From positions 1,674,001 to 1,738,000 of the forward strand of contig NZ_JAVDVK010000001.1 of NCBI RefSeq assembly GCF_031456835.1: a stretch of DNA of 64,000 nucleotides, written 5' to 3'. The notes under the pieces were generated by a model. The model saw nothing but the letters and a program-made list of their open reading frames with translations. It was not told where the DNA came from and searched no databases. Position numbers and translations under genes: made by a program. The DNA comes from Leifsonia shinshuensis. Its GTDB lineage: Bacteria > Actinomycetota > Actinomycetes > Actinomycetales > Microbacteriaceae. Shown one piece after another: positions 38,333-46,604 of this stretch; the first letter of the stretch is position 1, and every line of letters begins with the position of its first letter.

Positions 38333-38373
38333 CCGCTCGGCCTGGGCTGCACACCGCAGCCCGGGCCGAGCGG
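38333..38373 (+). terminator. Strong hairpin between pstS and pstC (probable attenuator)
   Basis: An 18-bp stem with one wobble pair and a 5-nt loop (CCGCTCGGCCTGGGCTGC against its partner at 38356-38373) begins 7 nt after the pstS stop. There is no long U tract. It probably ends or slows part of the transcription and protects pstS mRNA, so more binding protein than permease is made. Confidence 0.75.
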
Positions 38374-38420
38374 CGCTCCCCTTTCAGCCGCAAGGCGCAC
38401 CCGATGAGAGAAAGCCAGGA

Positions 38421-39368
38421 ATGACCGCCGGAACCGCAGGAGCCATCAGGCCCAAAGCGAAGGTCCGCCTCGGCGACCGCGTCTTCTCGACCGCCACCGT
38501 CGTCGCCGGGTCCCTGATCCTCGCCACGCTCGCCGCGGTGGCGGCGTTCCTCGTCATCCAGAGCATCCCGGCCCTGTTCGCCGGCGCGGGCGAGCTGCCC
38601 AACAACGCCACCAACTTCTGGTCCTGGGTCTGGCCGCTCGTCTTCGGCACCATCTGGGCGGCGCTCATCGCCCTGCTGATCGCCACGCCGCTCTCCATCG
38701 GCATCGCCCTCTTCATCTCGCACTACGCCCCGCGCCGCGTCGCCGTCGTGCTGGGCTACATCATCGACCTCCTGGCGGCCGTTCCGTCCGTCGTCTTCGG
38801 CCTCTGGGGCATCGCGACGCTGGCGTCGTTCGTCCAGCCGTTCTACGTCTGGCTCGGTGACAACCTGGGCTGGATCCCGCTCTTCGCTCCGCCGGTCTCC
38901 GGCACGGGCCGCACCATCCTCACGGCCGGCCTCGTGCTCGCCGTCATGGTGATCCCGATCATGACCGCCATCTGCCGCGAGATCTTCCTGCAGACCCCGC
39001 GCCTCCACGAGGAGGCCGCACTCGCCCTCGGCGCGACCCGCTGGGAGATGGTGAAGATGGCCGTCCTGCCCTTCGCGCGCAGCGGCATCATCTCGGCCAT
39101 CATGCTCGGCCTCGGCCGTGCCCTCGGCGAGACGCTCGCGATCGCCATGGTGCTCTCGCCCGCGCTGATCGTGAAGTTCGCGGTGCTGCAGGCGCAGAGC
39201 CCGAACACGATCGCGGCGAACATCGCCCTCCAGTTCCCCGAGGCGACCGGCCTCGGCGTGAACGCGCTCGTCGCGTCCGGCCTCGTGCTGTTCGTCGTGA
39301 CGCTGCTGATCAACATGCTCGCCCGCTACATCGTCAGCCGCCGCAAGGCCTTCTCTGGAGCGAACTGA
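38421..39368 (+). CDS. pstC: Phosphate ABC permease PstC
   Basis: This 315-residue membrane protein has six helices after a short basic N-terminus. The ABC-permease coupling motif is in [21 protein letters not shown]. It pairs with PstA to form the channel. The ATG at 38421 directly follows AGGA, a close spacing that may keep expression low. The stop overlaps the pstA ATG. Confidence 0.94.
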   Translation: MTAGTAGAIRPKAKVRLGDRVFSTATVVAGSLILATLAAVAAFLVIQSIPALFAGAGELPNNATNFWSWVWPLVFGTIWAALIALLIATPLSIGIALFISHYAPRRVAVVLGYIIDLLAAVPSVVFGLWGIATLASFVQPFYVWLGDNLGWIPLFAPPVSGTGRTILTAGLVLAVMVIPIMTAICREIFLQTPRLHEEAALALGATRWEMVKMAVLPFARSGIISAIMLGLGRALGETLAIAMVLSPALIVKFAVLQAQSPNTIAANIALQFPEATGLGVNALVASGLVLFVVTLLINMLARYIVSRRKAFSGAN

Positions 39369-40462
39369 TGGCCACCACGACCGCCGCCGCCGTCCCGCGC
39401 CCGCTCACCAACTCGTACACCGCGGGCAAGCTGCCCCGCTGGACCCCGTGGGTGCTGCTCGTCGCATCCTGGGCCGTCTTCGTCGCCATCTTCGCCATCC
39501 TGGCCGCCAGCCGGGCGACCGACGGCTTCAACATCGTCGGGGCCATCTTCTTCGGCACGGTGCTGTTCGACGTCGCCATCTACGTCACCTCGCTGCTCGT
39601 CGAGGGCTCGCGCAAGGCGATGGACCGGCTGGTCACCTCGCTGGTCGCGACCGCGTTCATCATCGCCCTGCTCCCCCTGATCTCGCTCGGCTGGACCGTC
39701 ATCGCGCAGGGCCTCGCCCGCTTCGACGTCGCCTTCTTCTCCGAGTCGATGCGCAACGTCATCGGCGCGGGCGGCGGCGCCCTGCACGCGATCGTGGGAA
39801 CGCTGGAGATCACCCTGATGGCGGCCGTCATCTCGGTGCCGATCGGACTGCTCACCTCGATCTACCTGGTCGAGTACGGGCGCGGGATGCTCGCCCGCGG
39901 CATCACCTTCTTCGTCGACGTGATGACGGGCATCCCCTCGATCGTCGCCGGCCTCTTCGCCTACGCGCTGTTCGCGCTGTTCTTCGGCCCCGGCATCCGG
40001 AACGGCTTCATGGGGTCGGTCGCGCTCTCGGTGCTGATGATCCCCGTGGTCGTGCGCTCCAGCGAGGAGATCCTGCGGATCGTCCCCAACGAGCTGCGCG
40101 AGGCCTCCCTCGCCCTCGGCGTGCCGAAATGGCTGACCGTGCTCAAGGTGGTCCTGCCGACCTCGATCGCGGGTCTCGTGACCGGCGTCATGCTGGCCAT
40201 CGCCCGCGTCATCGGCGAGACCGCCCCTCTGCTGATCGTCGCCGGCTTCACCACGAGCATGAACTACGACCTCTTCAACGACCGGATGATGACCCTCCCC
40301 GTCTTCGTCTACACGCAGTACACGCAGGCCGCCGGTCTCCACGCTCAGGCGTCGATCGACCGCGCCTGGACCGGCGCTTTGGCCCTGATCATCATCGTGA
40401 TGGTGCTCAACCTGGTCGGCCGCATCATCGCCAAGGTCTTCGCCCCCAAGTACGGCCGCTGA
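39368..40462 (+). CDS. pstA: Phosphate ABC permease PstA
   Basis: This 364-residue permease has the EAA-like loop [21 protein letters not shown] and IGETAPLL. It is longer than many PstA proteins because of an additional N-terminal pair of membrane helices (about 30-90), as in other actinobacterial PstA. The ATG shares one base with the pstC stop. Confidence 0.94.
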   Translation: MATTTAAAVPRPLTNSYTAGKLPRWTPWVLLVASWAVFVAIFAILAASRATDGFNIVGAIFFGTVLFDVAIYVTSLLVEGSRKAMDRLVTSLVATAFIIALLPLISLGWTVIAQGLARFDVAFFSESMRNVIGAGGGALHAIVGTLEITLMAAVISVPIGLLTSIYLVEYGRGMLARGITFFVDVMTGIPSIVAGLFAYALFALFFGPGIRNGFMGSVALSVLMIPVVVRSSEEILRIVPNELREASLALGVPKWLTVLKVVLPTSIAGLVTGVMLAIARVIGETAPLLIVAGFTTSMNYDLFNDRMMTLPVFVYTQYTQAAGLHAQASIDRAWTGALALIIIVMVLNLVGRIIAKVFAPKYGR

Positions 40463-40494
40463 CCCCGGCCCGCACCCGAAAGCTAAGGAAAAAA

Positions 40495-41274
40495 GTGTCC
40501 AAGCGCATCGAAGTCAACGACCTCAACGTCTACTACGGCAGCTTCCGCGCCGTCGAGGGCGTGTCGCTCACCATCGAGCCCCGCACCGTCACCGCGTTCA
40601 TCGGACCGTCGGGATGCGGCAAGTCGACCTTCCTCCGCACGCTGAACCGCATGCACGAGGTGATCCCGGGCGCGTACGTCGAGGGCGAGGTGCTGATCGA
40701 CGGCAACAACCTCTACGGCACGGGCGTCGACCCGGTGCTCGTGCGCCGCCAGGTGGGCATGGTGTTCCAGCGTCCCAACCCGTTCCCGACGATGAGCATC
40801 CGCGACAACGTGCTCGCCGGCGTGAAGCTGAACAACCGGCGGATGTCGAAGAGCGAGGCCGACGAGCTGGTCGAGAAGTCGCTCCAGGGCGCCAACCTGT
40901 GGAACGAGGTCAAGGACCGCCTCGCCCTCCCGGGCTCCGGGCTCTCCGGCGGTCAGCAGCAGCGCCTCTGCATCGCCCGTGCGATCGCGGTCTCCCCCGA
41001 CGTGCTGCTGATGGACGAGCCTTGCTCCGCCCTCGACCCGATCTCGACGCTGGCGATCGAGGACCTGATCGAGGAGCTCAAGAACGACTACACGATCGTC
41101 ATCGTGACCCACAACATGCAGCAGGCCTCGCGCGTCTCGGACCGCACCGCGTTCTTCAACATCGCGGGCACCGGCAAGCCGGGCAAGCTCATCGAGTACA
41201 ACGACACGAACCTGATCTTCTCGAACCCGACGGTCCAGGCGACCGAGGACTACGTGTCCGGCCGGTTCGGTTGA
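40495..41274 (+). CDS. pstB: Phosphate ABC transporter ATPase PstB
   Basis: This 259-residue ATPase has Walker [10 protein letters not shown], the PstB-typical [11 protein letters not shown]-loop region, signature LSGGQQQR, Walker B VLLMDEP and switch VTHNMQQA. It energises the PstSCAB importer. The start is a GTG with AAGGAA upstream. No phoU follows; it is 13 kb upstream in this genome. Confidence 0.96.
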   Translation: MSKRIEVNDLNVYYGSFRAVEGVSLTIEPRTVTAFIGPSGCGKSTFLRTLNRMHEVIPGAYVEGEVLIDGNNLYGTGVDPVLVRRQVGMVFQRPNPFPTMSIRDNVLAGVKLNNRRMSKSEADELVEKSLQGANLWNEVKDRLALPGSGLSGGQQQRLCIARAIAVSPDVLLMDEPCSALDPISTLAIEDLIEELKNDYTIVIVTHNMQQASRVSDRTAFFNIAGTGKPGKLIEYNDTNLIFSNPTVQATEDYVSGRFG

Positions 41275-41293
41275 TCCGCAGCCGCTGAACGAC

Positions 41294-41326
41294 GAAGACC
41301 CCGCGACACGATGTCGCGGGGTCTTC
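41294..41326. terminator. Terminator after pstB (bidirectional)
   Basis: A perfect 15-bp stem (GAAGACCCCGCGACA/TGTCGCGGGGTCTTC) with a 3-nt loop is followed by TCGTT. It lies between convergent pstB and rskA, ending the pst operon and possibly the sigma operon. Confidence 0.87.
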
Positions 41327-41362
41327 TCGTTGGCGGGCGGGCGGCGGGGGCGCCGGCGCAGG

Positions 41363-42154
41363 TCAGGAGGCGATGGCCACGATGGGCGCGGTGGTCGGCT
41401 TGTCCGATCCGCCCCGGGGCTCCACGGTGACGCCGACGGTGTCCCCGGCGGCCATCTCGCCGGTGAGCACCCGCCAGGTCGAACCCGTCGACGCCGGCTG
41501 CATCGTGCCGGCCGGGGTCGCCTGGCCGTCGCGGATGTACCAGAGCTCGTAGGTCTTGTCGGCCGGGAGGTCGGGGAGGTCGTTCGCCACCAGGGCGGAC
41601 CGGCCCAGCTCGCCCGACCACACCAGTGTCGCGGTACCGCCGCCGGAGACCGGGGCTGTCGCCCGCTGCACGTCCGGGGCGGCGTTGATCTCGGCCAGGG
41701 CGGAGGCCTGCTGCGACTGGTACGAGTTGGACCCGGACAGGGACGAGCCGACGAACGCTCCGCCGATGAACAGCACGACGGCGGCCGCGGCGGCGGCGAG
41801 GATGAGTCCGGGACGCTGGAACCAGCGGCGCTGCGCGGCGCGCTCGGCGGGGCCGGGCTGCGGGGCGTCGGCGGTCTGGGTGTCGGGTCCCGGAGCGGAG
41901 GGAGCGGCGGGCTCGGCGGCCTCCGGAAGCGTTGTGGGCGCAGGTGTGGCGGGCGCCGCATCCTGAGCCGGCAGCTGCGGGGTGCTCGCGAGCTGCGCGA
42001 ACAGGGCGGCCTTGAGCTCGGGACGCGGCTCCACCGGCTCCGCGGAGAGGGCGAGCTGGGCGGCGACCTCCTCGAAGGCGCGGGCCTCCTGCTCGTCGTC
42101 GGCTCCCAGCCGGAAGCCGAGGCGGGTGTCGCCTCGGTCGTGCTCGTCGGTCAT
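41363..42154 (-). CDS. rskA: Anti-sigma-K factor RskA
   Basis: This 263-residue membrane protein has a cytoplasmic N-terminal anti-sigma domain (EARAFEEVAAQLALS), an Ala/Pro-rich linker, one membrane helix (about 116-136) and a C-terminal extracytoplasmic RskA domain (YELWYIRDGQATPAGTM). It holds SigK inactive until regulated proteolysis. The start overlaps the sigK stop by 4 nt (ATGA), as expected for a sigma/anti-sigma pair. Confidence 0.93.
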   Translation of the reverse strand: MTDEHDRGDTRLGFRLGADDEQEARAFEEVAAQLALSAEPVEPRPELKAALFAQLASTPQLPAQDAAPATPAPTTLPEAAEPAAPSAPGPDTQTADAPQPGPAERAAQRRWFQRPGLILAAAAAAVVLFIGGAFVGSSLSGSNSYQSQQASALAEINAAPDVQRATAPVSGGGTATLVWSGELGRSALVANDLPDLPADKTYELWYIRDGQATPAGTMQPASTGSTWRVLTGEMAAGDTVGVTVEPRGGSDKPTTAPIVAIAS

Positions 42155-42726
42155 GTCGTCACCCCCAGTTCCTGTCGCAGCCGTATCATCGCATCGCGTA
42201 GCCGAGTCTTGGCTGTGCCTAACGGGATCCCGAGCTCGGCAGCCACCTCGGACTGGCTGAGGCCGCCGTAGTAGGCCAAGGTGACGGCCTTCCGCTGCGG
42301 TTCGCTCAGCTTCGCCATGGCCACCTCCACCCTCTCGTGCTCGACCCGGACCTCCACGGTCTCGGCCACCTCGTCATAGGCGGTCGGCAGGTCGCGGATG
42401 CCCACGGCGGTGTCCCGGTCCCGCGACGCCTGGGACGCGCGGATCCGATCCACGGCGCGTCGATGGGCCATGGTCAGGATCCACGTCTGCGCTCGACCCT
42501 TATTCGGATCGAAACGCGAAGCGGATTGCCACGCCTCGAGGTAGATCTCCTGCACGACCTCCTCGGACTGCGCGGGGTCGATCAGCAGGCGGCGGACCAG
42601 CCCGAGGACACGCGAGGCGGTGGCATCGTAGAAGGTCGAGAAGGCCGCCTGGTCACCGGTGGCGGTGCGGACGAGGAGCGCGTCGAGATCGACCGCAGGG
42701 GCGTCCTCCACGTCGTCTCCGCTCAT
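42151..42726 (-). CDS. sigK: ECF sigma factor SigK
   Basis: This 191-residue group 4 sigma factor has region 2 (FSTFYDATASRVLGLVRRLL through QTWILTMAHRRAVDRIR) and region 4 (KLSEPQRKAVTLAYYGGLSQ, SEVAAELGIPLGTAKTRL). The adjacent RskA supports the SigK assignment. In relatives SigK drives secreted-protein and oxidative-stress genes and its own operon. The 260-nt spacer upstream (42727-42986) has no gene and should hold its promoter. Confidence 0.92.
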   Translation of the reverse strand: MSGDDVEDAPAVDLDALLVRTATGDQAAFSTFYDATASRVLGLVRRLLIDPAQSEEVVQEIYLEAWQSASRFDPNKGRAQTWILTMAHRRAVDRIRASQASRDRDTAVGIRDLPTAYDEVAETVEVRVEHERVEVAMAKLSEPQRKAVTLAYYGGLSQSEVAAELGIPLGTAKTRLRDAMIRLRQELGVTT

Positions 42727-42986
42727 CCGGTCTGTCGTTCCTCCGGCGAGTGCCCTCCGACAGATGAGTGCCGGGCCGCAGAACGCCTCTCGGCGCGAGG
42801 CCGCTCGGAGCGGCTAGTTTTGGAGCCCGGGGTTACTGCGGCCCGGCGACATCCAGTGTACAGGAGGGCTCCCGGCCGTCCGTCGGCGTGGCGTTCGCGG
42901 GCCGAGAACGGCGGATGCGGCGCGGGGGTTGACGGGACCGGAGGCGCTGTTGCGGCCGCGGACGGCCGTCGCCGGCCGTCGCCGCG

Positions 42987-43616
42987 TCAGTCGAGGGAGC
43001 CGGACCGCCAGAGGCGTGCGCATGCCGTCAGTTCCTCGGCGGTGCGGGTGAAACGGAGCGCCCGGGTCGTCAGCTCGCTGGCGCGCTCCGGGTCGAGGAT
43101 GTCGCGGTCGTCGGCGACGGAGGCGGCACCGGCGGCGGCCACCCGGCAGAAGGCGGCAGCGCGGTCGAGCGCGACGGCGAAGTCGCCCTCGAACAGCCCC
43201 CGCAGGATGCGATCCGCGAGCTCGGTGATCTCCGCAGGGCCGGCCGGGGTCGGCGCGCCCGCGACCGCGGCGTCGATCGACTGCAGCACCTCGGTGCCGC
43301 GCTGGTACAGGTACGCGGTGCCCTCCGCATCCTGCCGGATGAGCAGCCGCAGCAGGTAGATGCGCCACAGTGCGCCGGGGAGGCTCTTCGCGTTCGACCG
43401 CGACCACAGCTCGGCGAGGGCGTCGATGCCGTGCTCGTCCGTGAAGGCGACCAGCCGGTCCACGATCGCGGGGTCCGGATCCTGCCGCACCCGGGCGAGC
43501 AGCGCCTGGGCCGTCTCGTGGGCGACGCGGCTGATCTGCGCGGGGTCCTCTCCCCCCAGGAACGCCTCGAACATGCCGCTGGTGAACAGCGCGGGCTTGT
43601 GGAACCGATCCGACAT
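42987..43616 (-). CDS. Conserved actinobacterial unknown protein
   Basis: This 209-residue helical cytoplasmic protein begins SDRFHKPALFTSGMFEAFLGG. I know this type from related genomes only as an unknown, sometimes mislabelled as an RNA polymerase subunit. No catalytic motif is visible, and alternating helices suggest an alpha-solenoid or binding fold. The ATG at 43616 is chosen over the ORF start at 43646 because the extra residues are not conserved-looking. It lies just before tRNA-Lys on the opposite strand. Confidence 0.75.
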   Translation of the reverse strand: MSDRFHKPALFTSGMFEAFLGGEDPAQISRVAHETAQALLARVRQDPDPAIVDRLVAFTDEHGIDALAELWSRSNAKSLPGALWRIYLLRLLIRQDAEGTAYLYQRGTEVLQSIDAAVAGAPTPAGPAEITELADRILRGLFEGDFAVALDRAAAFCRVAAAGAASVADDRDILDPERASELTTRALRFTRTAEELTACARLWRSGSLD

Positions 43617-43672
43617 CCCCCCATTCTGCCCCCGTGAACCGGCCACCTGAATCCACGCTAGATTGGAGGTGA

Positions 43673-43745
43673 GGGCCTGTAGCTCAGTTGGCAGAGCATC
43701 GGACTTTTAATCCGCGGGTCGTGGGTTCGAGCCCCACCGGGCCCA
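43673..43745 (+). tRNA. tRNA-Lys (anticodon TTT)
   Basis: The 73-nt cloverleaf has acceptor stem GGGCCTG/CGGGCCC (one wobble), D-arm GCTC..GAGC, anticodon loop CTTTTAA with anticodon TTT, and T-arm GTGGG-TTCGAGC-CCCAC. CCA is not encoded. Its 3' half is duplicated at 45946-45996, so it acted as an attachment site for an integrated element. Confidence 0.96.
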
Positions 43746-43750
43746 CCCTC
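43700..43750 (+). repeat. Attachment-site repeat, tRNA-proximal copy
   Basis: From the anticodon stem of tRNA-Lys to 5 nt past its end, this 51-nt stretch matches 45946-45996 at 47 positions. It contains the intact functional tRNA 3' half. Confidence 0.85.
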
Positions 43751-43893
43751 AGTGAGAGCGAATCAAGCCCCTCGCGGGCCGCCGACATCGCCATGCCGGG
43801 AGAATCACGTTCGGTGATGAATGCGATGTCGACGACGTAGTCGTTCTCTCGTACACGAGGCGCTGACAAACGCGAACCAACGCAGCCGGCCGA

Positions 43894-44217
43894 CTATCCG
43901 ACCGCGGGAGATCGCTTCGTCGACTTCTGGTCTCGCCTACTGCGGACGATCGCGACCGTCACCCCAACCGTGAGCAGGATGCTATAGAGCCACCCGGATA
44001 TCGCGAAGACGAGGTCGAACCAATTCACGCTTCCAGGCGACGTCGCAGACACCCAGATGGCGAGGGCGGCTACCGCCGTCATGACGACCGTGGCGGTCCA
44101 GCGAACGACGAGCCTCCAGAGCATGCCCCACGCGTTCAGATGCGGCGGAGGCAGCGCAACGTACGCAAGCCACATGCCCGGTCTCGCCAGCCCCGGCGGC
44201 CGCTTTGCGTAGCCCAT
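43894..44217 (-). CDS. Small two-helix membrane protein (island cargo)
   Basis: The supported part is 107 residues from the ATG at 44217 (MGYAKRPPG). It has two membrane helices, VVRWTATVVMTAVAALAIWV and the later SGWLYSILLTVGVTVAIV, and a basic tail. The ORF stays open to 44568, but that extension runs antisense to the yefM relic and is not protein-like. No Shine-Dalgarno site is seen. Function is unknown. Confidence 0.55.
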   Translation of the reverse strand: MGYAKRPPGLARPGMWLAYVALPPPHLNAWGMLWRLVVRWTATVVMTAVAALAIWVSATSPGSVNWFDLVFAISGWLYSILLTVGVTVAIVRSRRDQKSTKRSPAVG

Positions 44218-44280
44218 GCACTGAATCGTAACGACCGGGCGCGAATCGAAGTGGTACAACGTCCCGCACCAATTGGAGGG

Positions 44281-44530
44281 ATCAAGGCCATCATCGCAAG
44301 CGAGACTCGCAGCGACCTCTTCGGCCTTATCGAGCGTGTCAACCTCGACCAGGCCGAAGTCGAGATCACGTCGAAGCGCGGTTCGGCCGTGCTGATGTCG
44401 AAGGACAAGTACGACTCGTTGCTCGAGACCACCTCCCTCCTGCGCTTCCCCAAGAACGCACGCCGCCTCAACGACGCCATCGAGAGCACGCTCGGGAGAT
44501 ATCACCGAACACGACCTGACCAGCGTGTGA
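44281..44530 (+). pseudogene. YefM/Phd-family antitoxin relic
   Basis: The reading frame gives IKAIIASETRSDLFGLIERV, then VEITSKRGSAVLMSKDKYDSLLETTSLLRFP, the Phd/YefM antitoxin pattern. After AIESTL (about 44490) the frame is lost. The expected C-terminus SGDITEHDLTSV and its stop at 44530 lie in another frame, so a small indel has occurred. The GGAGGG at 44275 is followed by ATCAAG instead of ATGAAG, so the start also appears lost, although a GTG at 44251 is in frame. Confidence 0.82.
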
Positions 44531-44780
44531 CCGCAAGCTTGCATGGACCACCGCCGCGTTTTCTCCACAAGCAGGGTCAGAACCGTCGAACACTCAAGCG
44601 GATCAATCTGCCGATCGAAGACATGCTTCGGTACGACCTGTTCGAGGGTGTCGGAAGCCGGAACCGCTCAAACACGTGCTGGCTGCGGCGTGGTCGCGAC
44701 GCATCAATGAAGCGAATCGGCTTGTGTACCTGGTCGATGACGCTTGTGTGATCATCCTGCTGGCTCGCTACCACTACTGA
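44527..44780 (+). pseudogene. YoeB-family toxin relic
   Basis: Fragments of a YoeB mRNA interferase are readable only by changing frame. RKLAWTTAAFSP is at the start, NRRTLKRINLPIEDMLRYDL in the middle, and KPEPLKHVLAAAWSRRINEA, then NRLVYLVDD and VIILLARYHY to the stop at 44780. At least two frameshifts separate them. The order antitoxin-toxin with overlapping GTGTGA is that of yefM-yoeB modules. The toxin can no longer be made, which fits the decayed antitoxin. Confidence 0.85.
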
Positions 44781-44883
44781 CCTGATGAGCGCGCCCATGT
44801 GCGGGACAGGGCAGGCACGTCGGCGGGCTATCATCATACATAGGTCCGGTTAGCCCCGCATCACTCCGGGACTCGGCGATGGA

Positions 44884-45870
44884 TTACGCGCCGTCGTCTG
44901 GTTGCTGCGCCGTGTACACCCACTTGATAGTCCCTGGGACGTCGGGCGGTTCGGCTATGCACCAAGCTTCCGGGATGAATGCCGGGAACTCCTCAATCTC
45001 TGAGTTTCCGATGAACGGCATATCGCGACCGGATGGTCCCCATTGCCTTGTGAACTCAAGCGCTACCGGCACGATCTCGAATTCGAGTCTGTCAAGTATG
45101 GATTTAAGGACCGGTAGGACAGCGAGCCCCTCCCATGGTGGGAGCAGGAATTCGTGTCGAATGCGAGACCCAGGCGCTAATGACTCCACGTACGCGACCG
45201 GGTACGTCTCCTCGCGTTCCCATTCGTCCGTCGTTCGTGCGACCACAGTGCTCAGATGGCCACCGAGGGCGTTGACGACGTGTTCGGTTGTGACCCGGGT
45301 CCAATCCTTCACCTCCTCATTTCGAACGTTGTTGAGGGCCACAAGCTCTGCGTCGCTCATTACTGAGGACCACCATCGCTCGTGAGCGTGGTTCCGCGCC
45401 CTCATCTCGACGGTCTCCAGACCCATCGTGCGCCGCACATTTAGGATGCAGTCAAAGACCCAAGGAAGATGGTCGTTGAAGCCCGCAGAGCCAAAGGGCG
45501 GACGCGCTGCTTGCTCGTTCAAGATCCTTCGAGCACGGTGAACTGCAGCCCACGTCCGGGGCAGCCCCCAGCCGAGTCGAGGATCTGGCATACCAGGCAC
45601 ATAGGCAGGGTAGCTGTTGGTGGGCCAACTTCGGCCAGAATTCACTGGCGCAGATTGCCACTGCAGAGGCAACGGCACGATAGGGATCGCGCCCACTTCG
45701 GCTGTTTCACTTGAAGTCGTTGCTCGCTTTGGTGAAAGCGCGAGTATGGGATCGCGGTTCTGATGCAGATTGCGATCGATGCCTTTGTCCAACAAGCCCA
45801 TTGGCACCGCAATCATGCCAAAGCCGTGCGCACACTTTGCCCACACTTGGTTGGGATCGCTTGAGATCAC
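44884..45870 (-). CDS. Unknown protein encoded in the tRNA-Lys island
   Basis: I do not recognise this 328-residue protein. It is soluble-looking, has several Trp-rich stretches (AWCIAEPPDVPGTIKWVYTA at the end) and a charged helical middle (EMRARNHAHERWWSS, then DAELVALNNVRNEE). Base composition is clearly lower in GC than in its neighbours, consistent with transfer. The start could be the ATG at 45870 or the one at residue 19. No signal peptide or membrane span is seen. Confidence 0.6.
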   Translation of the reverse strand: MISSDPNQVWAKCAHGFGMIAVPMGLLDKGIDRNLHQNRDPILALSPKRATTSSETAEVGAIPIVPLPLQWQSAPVNSGRSWPTNSYPAYVPGMPDPRLGWGLPRTWAAVHRARRILNEQAARPPFGSAGFNDHLPWVFDCILNVRRTMGLETVEMRARNHAHERWWSSVMSDAELVALNNVRNEEVKDWTRVTTEHVVNALGGHLSTVVARTTDEWEREETYPVAYVESLAPGSRIRHEFLLPPWEGLAVLPVLKSILDRLEFEIVPVALEFTRQWGPSGRDMPFIGNSEIEEFPAFIPEAWCIAEPPDVPGTIKWVYTAQQPDDGA

Positions 45871-45945
45871 GGCGACCTACTGAGATTCAAGAGCCGCAAA
45901 ATACTGCGGATTCTCGCGAGCGATCATTCCCGCGCGGAACTCGAA

Positions 45946-45996
45946 CGGACTTTAGATCCGCGGGTCTTTGGTTCGAGCCCCACCGGGCCCACCCTC
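45946..45996 (+). repeat. Attachment-site repeat, distal copy (tRNA-Lys 3' fragment)
   Basis: This 51-nt truncated copy of the tRNA-Lys 3' half differs from the intact gene at 4 positions, two in the anticodon loop and two in the T stem. It lacks the 5' half, so it cannot be a tRNA; it marks the far end of the island. Confidence 0.85.
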
Positions 45997-46010
45997 TTCT
46001 GGTCGCGTCG

Positions 46011-46604
46011 TCAGTCCGTCGGCAGCCGGACCCCCAGCGAGGAACACTCGCCTGCGACGGGCGCATAGGCGTCGAAGTAGGCGTTCTTCTCCGCGTCGGT
46101 CGCCGAGGGACCTGGCAGCGCCGTCTGGGACAGCGTCGACACGTTCGCGTCGAATGCGGTGAACGCGGACGATTCCGCCGCAGCCTCGGCCGCCGACTGC
46201 TGCGCGCTTTCCAGTGCCGCAGACCACGCATCCGCGCTCAGGATGTTGCCGTTACCGTCGAGCGCCGATGCCAGTGAGCGGCAGGCCTGCTCGGCGTGCT
46301 CTCGCGCGATCGCGGTGGAATCCCGCGTGGGCGTCGGCGTGGGCGTGAACGTCACGCTGGGGGTATCCCTCTCGATCGGCGTCGGCGTGGGTGTCGTCGG
46401 GGCGATGACCGCCGGTTGCTGCAGGTGAGCGCTCAGCGCGTACGCGACGCCTCCGCCCGACACCGCGACGGCGGCGACGACGAGCCCGACGATCAGAGTC
46501 CGTCGGCCACCTCGGCCTCTCGCGCCGCCATTGCTCGCATGTTCCACGATGGCTGCTCGCCAGGCTTCGCTGCGCCCCTCGTCGAAGCGGACGTTGTCAT
46601 TCAT
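46011..46604 (-). CDS. Membrane protein, probable anti-sigma partner of the ECF factor
   Basis: This 197-residue protein has a short cytoplasmic N-terminus, one membrane helix (about 36-57, TLIVGLVVAAVAVSGGGVAY), a Pro/Thr linker (TPTPTP twice) and a helical Ala-rich extracytoplasmic domain with two cysteines. Its start overlaps the stop of the sigma factor gene, so it is probably its membrane-bound regulator. No classic ZAS zinc motif is seen, so this is inferred from position. Confidence 0.65.
   Translation of the reverse strand: MNDNVRFDEGRSEAWRAAIVEHASNGGARGRGGRRTLIVGLVVAAVAVSGGGVAYALSAHLQQPAVIAPTTPTPTPIERDTPSVTFTPTPTPTRDSTAIAREHAEQACRSLASALDGNGNILSADAWSAALESAQQSAAEAAAESSAFTAFDANVSTLSQTALPGPSATDAEKNAYFDAYAPVAGECSSLGVRLPTD

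Larger units (their letters stand above)
43700..45996. mobile_element. Small decayed island integrated at tRNA-Lys
   Basis: The segment is bounded by 51-nt direct repeats made of the 3' half of tRNA-Lys plus 5 downstream bases. Inside, base and codon use are visibly less GC-rich than in the flanks. The cargo is one small membrane protein, a frameshifted YefM-YoeB relic, and one unknown 328-residue protein. No integrase remains. Bases 43751-43893 and 45871-45945 show no gene. This is the residue of a larger tRNA-targeted element after deletion. Confidence 0.8.

Noticed and set aside
43684-43869. 61-residue minus-strand ORF across tRNA-Lys
   Set aside because: It overlaps the tRNA and its translation of the tRNA 3' half is the common false ORF seen opposite tRNA genes.
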